Of a stretch of DNA of 64,000 nt, positions 59,580-64,000 are shown piece by piece. Origin of the DNA: CAG-582 sp964636965 (GTDB lineage Bacteria; Bacillota_I; Bacilli_A; RF39; UBA660); assembly GCA_964636965.1 (NCBI GenBank), contig CAZWST010000002.1, positions 13,781 to 77,780 on the forward strand. The letters run 5' to 3'. Below the pieces are notes generated by a model. It did no database searches, was not told the origin of the DNA, and worked only from the letters and a program-made list of their open reading frames with translations. The position numbers and the translations under genes are program-made. Position 1 is the first letter of the stretch; each line of letters opens with the position of its first letter.

Positions 59580-62500
59580 TTATTTTCTAACATACAATTT
59601 AACTAAAACTGCTACGAAGAATAAGAATACTACTAGACATCCAAGAATAATCTTATAATTAATTCCTGCACTTGTCTTTTCTTCCTTTTCTTCATCTTCT
59701 GGAACTTTTATTTCTTCCATTTGTTTAGTTGTTGTAGTTGTTGTATCATCCTCAACTTTACTTGTAGTTGTAGTAGTATTTTCAGTAGTATGTGAAGGAG
59801 TAGTACTTGTATTTCCCGAAGTAATACCAGTATTATTTCCAACACTTGTACTTCCACCACCGTTATTTGGTTTAGTAGGTTTTGGATTTACAGGTTTGGA
59901 AGGCTCTGTAGGTTTTGTTTCATCTGGTTTTACTGGATCCTTTGGCTCTTCTGGATTAGAAGGCTTAGGATCTTCTGGTTTTGGATCTATAGGTTTAGGA
60001 TCATCAGGTTCTGTTGGCTCTTCGGTTATCCAACTCACAATTGCTTCTGCAGTTCCTTTATTTCCTGCCTTATCTACAAATTCAAACACAAAGCGTCCAT
60101 TCTTAGTAAATACGTAAGTACTCTTACCATTGTTATTTGTTATAGTAACGTCTTCATTTGTTCTTAATGTAACTATTACACTTTCAAAAGTAGGTTCAGT
60201 AATAGAATATACTATTCTACCAACTGGAGCTTCTTTATCAATCCAATTAACAATTGCTACTGCACTTCCTTTATTTCCTAATTCATCGATAAACTCAAAT
60301 ACGAAACTTCCGTTTTCTGTAAATACATAAGTATTCTTGCCACCATTATTTGTGATTGTTACTCCTGCATCAACACTTAATGTTGCTGTTACATCTTTGT
60401 TTGTTAAATCCTTAACATTATATGTTACTTGTCCTTGTGGAGCAGTTTTATCAATCCAATCTACTTTGGCTTCTACAGTTCCTTTGTTTCCTGCTTTATC
60501 AACGAACTCAAATACAAAGCTTCCATTTTCTGTAAATACATAAGTAGAAGAACCATTATTATTTAGTATTGTTACTTCTTCATTAGTTTCTAATGTTGCA
60601 ATAACTTCACCTGATGTAACAGTAGTTAAACTATAATTAATACTTCCAATAGGTGATTCTTTATCAATCCAATCTACTTTAGCATGTACTTTTTTAGTAT
60701 TGCCATAAGCATCTCCGATTATAAAATCAAATTCTCCATTGTTAGTAAATGTATAAGTGTTATTACCACCATTATTAATAATTCTAATACCTTCATTTAC
60801 CTCTAATGTTACTATTACATCTTTGTTTGTAGCAGAGGATTCACTATAAACTAATTTACCAAACAGATTTGGGTTGACGATCCAATCTACTTTAGCTTTA
60901 ATGCTTCCTTTATTTCCTGCTTTGTCAACAAACTCAAATGTAAATTCTCCATTATGAGTAAATGTATATTTATTAGAGCCACCATTGTTAGTTATTGTAA
61001 CCTCTTCATCAAATCCTAATGTTGCAGTTACACTATCTTCGGTTTCCTCACTTATGTCATATGTTATTTTGCCTTTTGGAGCAACCTTATCTATCCAGTT
61101 AACAGTTGCTGTAGCACTACCTTTATTTCCTGCCATATCTTCAAATTCAAATGTAAATGAGCCATTCTTATCAAATGTATAGATTTTAGAACCATTGTTA
61201 TTTGTAACAATTATTCCATCTTCCACATTTAATGTAGCTGTTACATTCTTATTTGTTAAGCATGGTATATCATAAGTTATTGTGCCTTCTGGCGCATTCT
61301 TATTTATCCAATCTACTTTAGCCGTTGCAGTCCCTTTATTTCCTGCCATATCCACAAATTCAAAAGTAAACTCTCCATTTTTTGTGAATGTGTATGTTGT
61401 TGAACCATTATTATTTGTTACTCTTACTCCATCAGCAAGTTTTAATGTAGCTATTACATCTTTGTTTGTTATAGAAGTAATATCATAACTTATTGTTCCA
61501 ATTGGAGCATTCTTATTTATCCAATCTACTTTAGCTTTAACACTACCCGTATTTCCAGCCTCATCTACAAATTCAAAAATGAACTCTCCATTTTCTGTAA
61601 ATGTATATTTAGTAGAACCACCATTGTTTGTTATAGTAACTGGCTCACTAGTTATAAGAGTTGCTATAACTTCTTTATTTGTGATGTCTCTTATTGAATA
61701 ATTAACTTCACCTGTTGGAGCAATTTTATCAATCCAATCAACCGTTGCTGTTGCACTACCTTTATTTCCGGCTTCATCAACAAATTCAAATGTGAATGAT
61801 CCATTCTTATCAAATACGTATGTTTTTGATGCACCATTATTAGTTACTTTGATTCCATCTCTAACCTCTAATGTTGCTGTTACATTCTGATTAGTCTTTG
61901 TTGTTCTATCAAAACTTATTGTTCCAATTGGAGCATTTTTATTTATCCAATCAACTTTAGCTGTTATACTTCCAGTATTTCCAGCAATATCTCTAAATTC
62001 AAATGTAAACTCTCCATTTTCTGTAAACGTATAAGTTTTGCTTCCATTATTATTTATAACTGTAGTTATTTTATCAGTAATTAATGAAACAACTACATTT
62101 TTATTTGTTATATCTTTTGTACTATAAGCAAGTGCTCCTTTAGGTGCTACTCTATCAATCCAATTAACCTTAGCTGTTGCAGTACCTCTGTTTCCAGCTT
62201 GATCAACAAATTCAAATGTAAATTCGCCATTATCTTTAAATGTATATTTATTAGAGCCACCATTATTTGTAATTGTTACTCCGTTTGCTACAGATAAAGT
62301 TGCAACAACATTATTATTTGTCAATTTAGTTGTATCATATTTAATAGTTCCTGATGGAGCCTTTTTATTAATCCAAGTTATTTCTGCAGTTGCAGTTCCT
62401 TTATTTCCGGCTGCATCTACAAATTCAAATGTAAATTCTCCATTCTCTGTAAATGTATATGTAGGAGAACCATTATTATTTGTTATTGTTACTTCTTCAC

Positions 62501-64000
62501 TTGGAACTAAAGTAACATCAACATCTTGATTAGTAACGTCTCTTGTTTCATATTCAATAGTACCTGTTGGAGCAATCTTGTCTATCCAAGAAACTGTTGC
62601 AGTAACAGTTCCAACATTTGATGCACTATCAGTATATTCAAACACGAATGAACCGTTTTCATCAAATGTATAAGTATTACTTCCGTTATTATTAGTTATA
62701 GTAATGTCTTTATCAGATACTACACTAGCAACTACGGATTCTTTAGTTTTATTTGTTGTGCTATATTCAACACTAACATTAGGTGCCACTTGACTAGCAT
62801 CCTCATAAACATTAATCATTGCTGCTGTTGCAAATACATTATCATGAGATTCTATTACTACTTTGACATATTGTCCATAGATAGGTTCATCAAAACTTAT
62901 ATGTTTAACAGTATCATCTTGGATAACATCTTGTGCTATTGCAGCCTCAGTCCAATTCTCCCCATCTTCACTGACATATATTCTTCCAGTCTTCATATAG
63001 CCGTATTGTTCAATTTCACGCGCCATATGAGCATAATCTATAGCTGAAATATATCTTGGAGCATCAAGCTTAATACTTATAAATGCTTCTGTATTTGCTA
63101 TAGAAACTCTAAAGTCTGTATGCCATTGAGTGTTAATGTTACCATCAATTGCATTTGGTGCATAATGAGGTCTTCTTCCATCAACAGATTGAGTTGAATA
63201 AGAATGAATAGATAAATGTGATATAGGAATATACCTTTCCTCTACTGTATCAGTATCCTCAGTAAATGTATACTCTAAAACATTACTTGGTAAATTAGTA
63301 GCAGTTGCTTTTGCTCTAACTTGAAGAGTTTTGTTTCCTTTAACAATTGGTTCTTCATCAGAATATGAAGTCCATTCTGTTTCGTCACTCAACTTCCATT
63401 CAAGTCTAGAAACATCACCAACAGCAATAAGTCTGTTCTCTAAATCATTTACATAAGGATTAAGAGTTAAGGTTTCTCCCTCTTTTATTTTGATAGAATA
63501 TTCATAAGAATCTCCATCAAGCATTATTTTTATTCCGTTTACAATACTAATTCTATTTAGTTCTTCTTTAGTTAATTGGTGATTAGCACCCGTAGCGTTT
63601 ACCCAAGTAGCTCCACCATCTAAAGAATATCTCCAAGAACCTGTATATTCAGAATCATTTAATACAATTTTTCCACCATTTTCTCCATCAAATGAGAAAG
63701 TAGCAGCAACTTTTGCAGTTGGGTTTTCGTAGAAGTTAAACATAGCTCCTGCAATAAAACTTGCTCCAGCCGTAGCAGCTTGTGTCTTCTTACCTATGAT
63801 TTTGATATATTGTCCTTTTACAGGTTCAAAATCAATAGTACGAGGATCTACATCTGCAGTATTTCTGTATGTCCAATCAGTTTCAGCAGCTAAAGTATAG
63901 TTTACTCCATCCATACTTACGTATATTTGAGCAATTTCTATTTTCCCGTTACCTCCACCCAATGGATAGTAGTCTAATGCAGTAACATTTTTTACTTCAT
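59580..64000 (-). CDS. Giant surface protein with discoidin-like and Ig-like repeat domains (5' end outside window)
   Basis: At least 1,473 residues; the frame continues open to the right edge, so the start, signal peptide and further domains are unseen. The N-terminal visible part holds F5/8 type C (discoidin) domains: one cut by the edge (YVSMDGVNYTLAAETDW, GQYIKIIG) and one at about 235-395 (RRPHYAPNAIDGNINTQWHTD, GQYVKVVI), which bind glycans. Then 13 Ig-like repeats, a Pro/Lys/Asp linker, a Thr-rich stretch and a C-terminal membrane helix (IILGCLVVFLFFVAVLVKLYV) ending in basic residues; no LPXTG. An adhesin-like role is inferred. Confidence 0.93.
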   Translation of the reverse strand, partial: EVKNVTALDYYPLGGGNGKIEIAQIYVSMDGVNYTLAAETDWTYRNTADVDPRTIDFEPVKGQYIKIIGKKTQAATAGASFIAGAMFNFYENPTAKVAATFSFDGENGGKIVLNDSEYTGSWRYSLDGGATWVNATGANHQLTKEELNRISIVNGIKIMLDGDSYEYSIKIKEGETLTLNPYVNDLENRLIAVGDVSRLEWKLSDETEWTSYSDEEPIVKGNKTLQVRAKATATNLPSNVLEYTFTEDTDTVEERYIPISHLSIHSYSTQSVDGRRPHYAPNAIDGNINTQWHTDFRVSIANTEAFISIKLDAPRYISAIDYAHMAREIEQYGYMKTGRIYVSEDGENWTEAAIAQDVIQDDTVKHISFDEPIYGQYVKVVIESHDNVFATAAMINVYEDASQVAPNVSVEYSTTNKTKESVVASVVSDKDITITNNNGSNTYTFDENGSFVFEYTDSASNVGTVTATVSWIDKIAPTGTIEYETRDVTNQDVDVTLVPSEEVTITNNNGSPTYTFTENGEFTFEFVDAAGNKGTATAEITWINKKAPSGTIKYDTTKLTNNNVVATLSVANGVTITNNGGSNKYTFKDNGEFTFEFVDQAGNRGTATAKVNWIDRVAPKGALAYSTKDITNKNVVVSLITDKITTVINNNGSKTYTFTENGEFTFEFRDIAGNTGSITAKVDWINKNAPIGTISFDRTTKTNQNVTATLEVRDGIKVTNNGASKTYVFDKNGSFTFEFVDEAGNKGSATATVDWIDKIAPTGEVNYSIRDITNKEVIATLITSEPVTITNNGGSTKYTFTENGEFIFEFVDEAGNTGSVKAKVDWINKNAPIGTISYDITSITNKDVIATLKLADGVRVTNNNGSTTYTFTKNGEFTFEFVDMAGNKGTATAKVDWINKNAPEGTITYDIPCLTNKNVTATLNVEDGIIVTNNNGSKIYTFDKNGSFTFEFEDMAGNKGSATATVNWIDKVAPKGKITYDISEETEDSVTATLGFDEEVTITNNGGSNKYTFTHNGEFTFEFVDKAGNKGSIKAKVDWIVNPNLFGKLVYSESSATNKDVIVTLEVNEGIRIINNGGNNTYTFTNNGEFDFIIGDAYGNTKKVHAKVDWIDKESPIGSINYSLTTVTSGEVIATLETNEEVTILNNNGSSTYVFTENGSFVFEFVDKAGNKGTVEAKVDWIDKTAPQGQVTYNVKDLTNKDVTATLSVDAGVTITNNGGKNTYVFTENGSFVFEFIDELGNKGSAVAIVNWIDKEAPVGRIVYSITEPTFESVIVTLRTNEDVTITNNNGKSTYVFTKNGRFVFEFVDKAGNKGTAEAIVSWITEEPTEPDDPKPIDPKPEDPKPSNPEEPKDPVKPDETKPTEPSKPVNPKPTKPNNGGGSTSVGNNTGITSGNTSTTPSHTTENTTTTTSKVEDDTTTTTTKQMEEIKVPEDEEKEEKTSAGINYKIILGCLVVFLFFVAVLVKLYVRK
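60026..62790 (-). repeat. 13 tandem Ig-like repeats with exact 213-bp period
   Basis: The conserved Trp-Ile-(Asp/Asn) junction (read on the plus strand as ATCCAA/ATCCAG) recurs at 60026, 60239, 60452, 60665, 60878, 61091, 61304, 61517, 61730, 61943, 62156, 62369 and 62582: every 213 bases, with no insertion or deletion. Each unit is 71 codons (APxGTIxYxTxxxTNxDVxATL ... NNGSxTYTFTENGEFTFEFVDxAGNKGTAxAxVDWI). The first and tenth units (in protein order) are more divergent. Confidence 0.9.

Noticed and set aside
59896..61488. Open frames on the plus strand opposite the Ig-like repeats
   Set aside because: They are repeats of the same shadow pattern every 213 bases, lack ribosome sites, and mirror a strongly coding minus-strand gene.
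55402..64000. A second attachment site or the missing 5' part of yabG inside the window
   Set aside because: I searched by eye for YabG N-terminal-like sequence on the minus strand and for a repeat of the 55.4-kb junction and found none; the right edge of the proposed element is not in the window.
1..64000. CRISPR arrays, insertion sequences, rRNA operons
   Set aside because: No regularly spaced short direct repeats with unique spacers, no transposase, and no rRNA sequence were seen; the only RNA genes found are tRNA-Cys and tmRNA.

Overview
The window is AT-rich (I estimate 27-30% GC by eye, not computed) DNA from a Gram-positive member of the Bacillota. The evidence is the gene content: secG/rnr/smpB, long-form HPF, a FemAB-family transferase, SpoVG, YabP, DivIC and YabG, extended -10 promoters, and strong AGGAG/AGGTG ribosome sites. 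The genetic code is the standard bacterial one with UGA as stop, because prfB is present and carries a classic in-frame UGA frameshift site. Sporulation genes plus very low GC suggest a Bacilli/Erysipelotrichia-like, possibly host-associated lineage; I cannot name the species. Most genes lie on the minus strand.

Layout. 1-2.7 kb: 3' side of rpsF-ssb (with an S6:S18-type autoregulatory leader), then ychF and a hypothetical gene. 2.8-9.3 kb: a hypothetical, an Abi_2 (HEPN) gene directly upstream of htrA, a lipoprotein, a YitT transporter-like protein, and prfB with programmed +1 frameshift. 9.3-18 kb: plsC, a metallophosphoesterase and DUF4474 protein, a 44-residue Cys-rich protein, a lipoprotein, a methanogenesis-marker-8-like (DUF2099) protein divergent from a LysR regulator, a polytopic membrane protein and an MGMT-like protein. 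18-28.2 kb: secA, three tandem paralogous membrane proteins of unknown function, hpf, csp, smpB-rnr and secG. 28.4-43 kb: FemAB, several unknown genes including a transglutaminase-like protein, typA, YfhO, a lipid kinase, a second LysR divergent from a Nudix-PHP fusion, tRNA-Cys, an XRE regulator and a Nudix hydrolase. 43-53 kb: LysM protein, a thioredoxin-like/trxB redox group, DUF218, a HExxH protein, a second transglutaminase-like protein, mscL, coaE-coaD, and a kinase/methyltransferase/uracil-DNA-glycosylase operon.

53.1-55.4 kb is the ssrA (tmRNA)-divIC-yabQ-like-yabP-spoVG-yabG block, in an order that resembles the Bacillus subtilis chromosome. Here yabG has lost its 5' part: recognisable YabG sequence runs up to about 55,401 and stops at an in-frame stop with no start codon. 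Immediately beyond it lies a region of different character (55.4-64 kb): an InlB-repeat/poly-Asn surface protein, two overlapping large serine recombinases preceded by a 40-codon gene, and a giant surface protein cut by the window edge, with discoidin-like domains and 13 Ig-like repeats of exactly 213 bp each. The most interesting hypothesis is that this is a recombinase-encoding element sitting in yabG, analogous to skin-type elements that interrupt sporulation genes; the other end would be outside the window.

Most intergenic gaps hold intrinsic terminators, many shared by convergent genes. No gap over 300 bases is empty: the largest (52,982-53,602) holds tmRNA, and 40,628-40,903 holds only a short decayed coding-like stretch.
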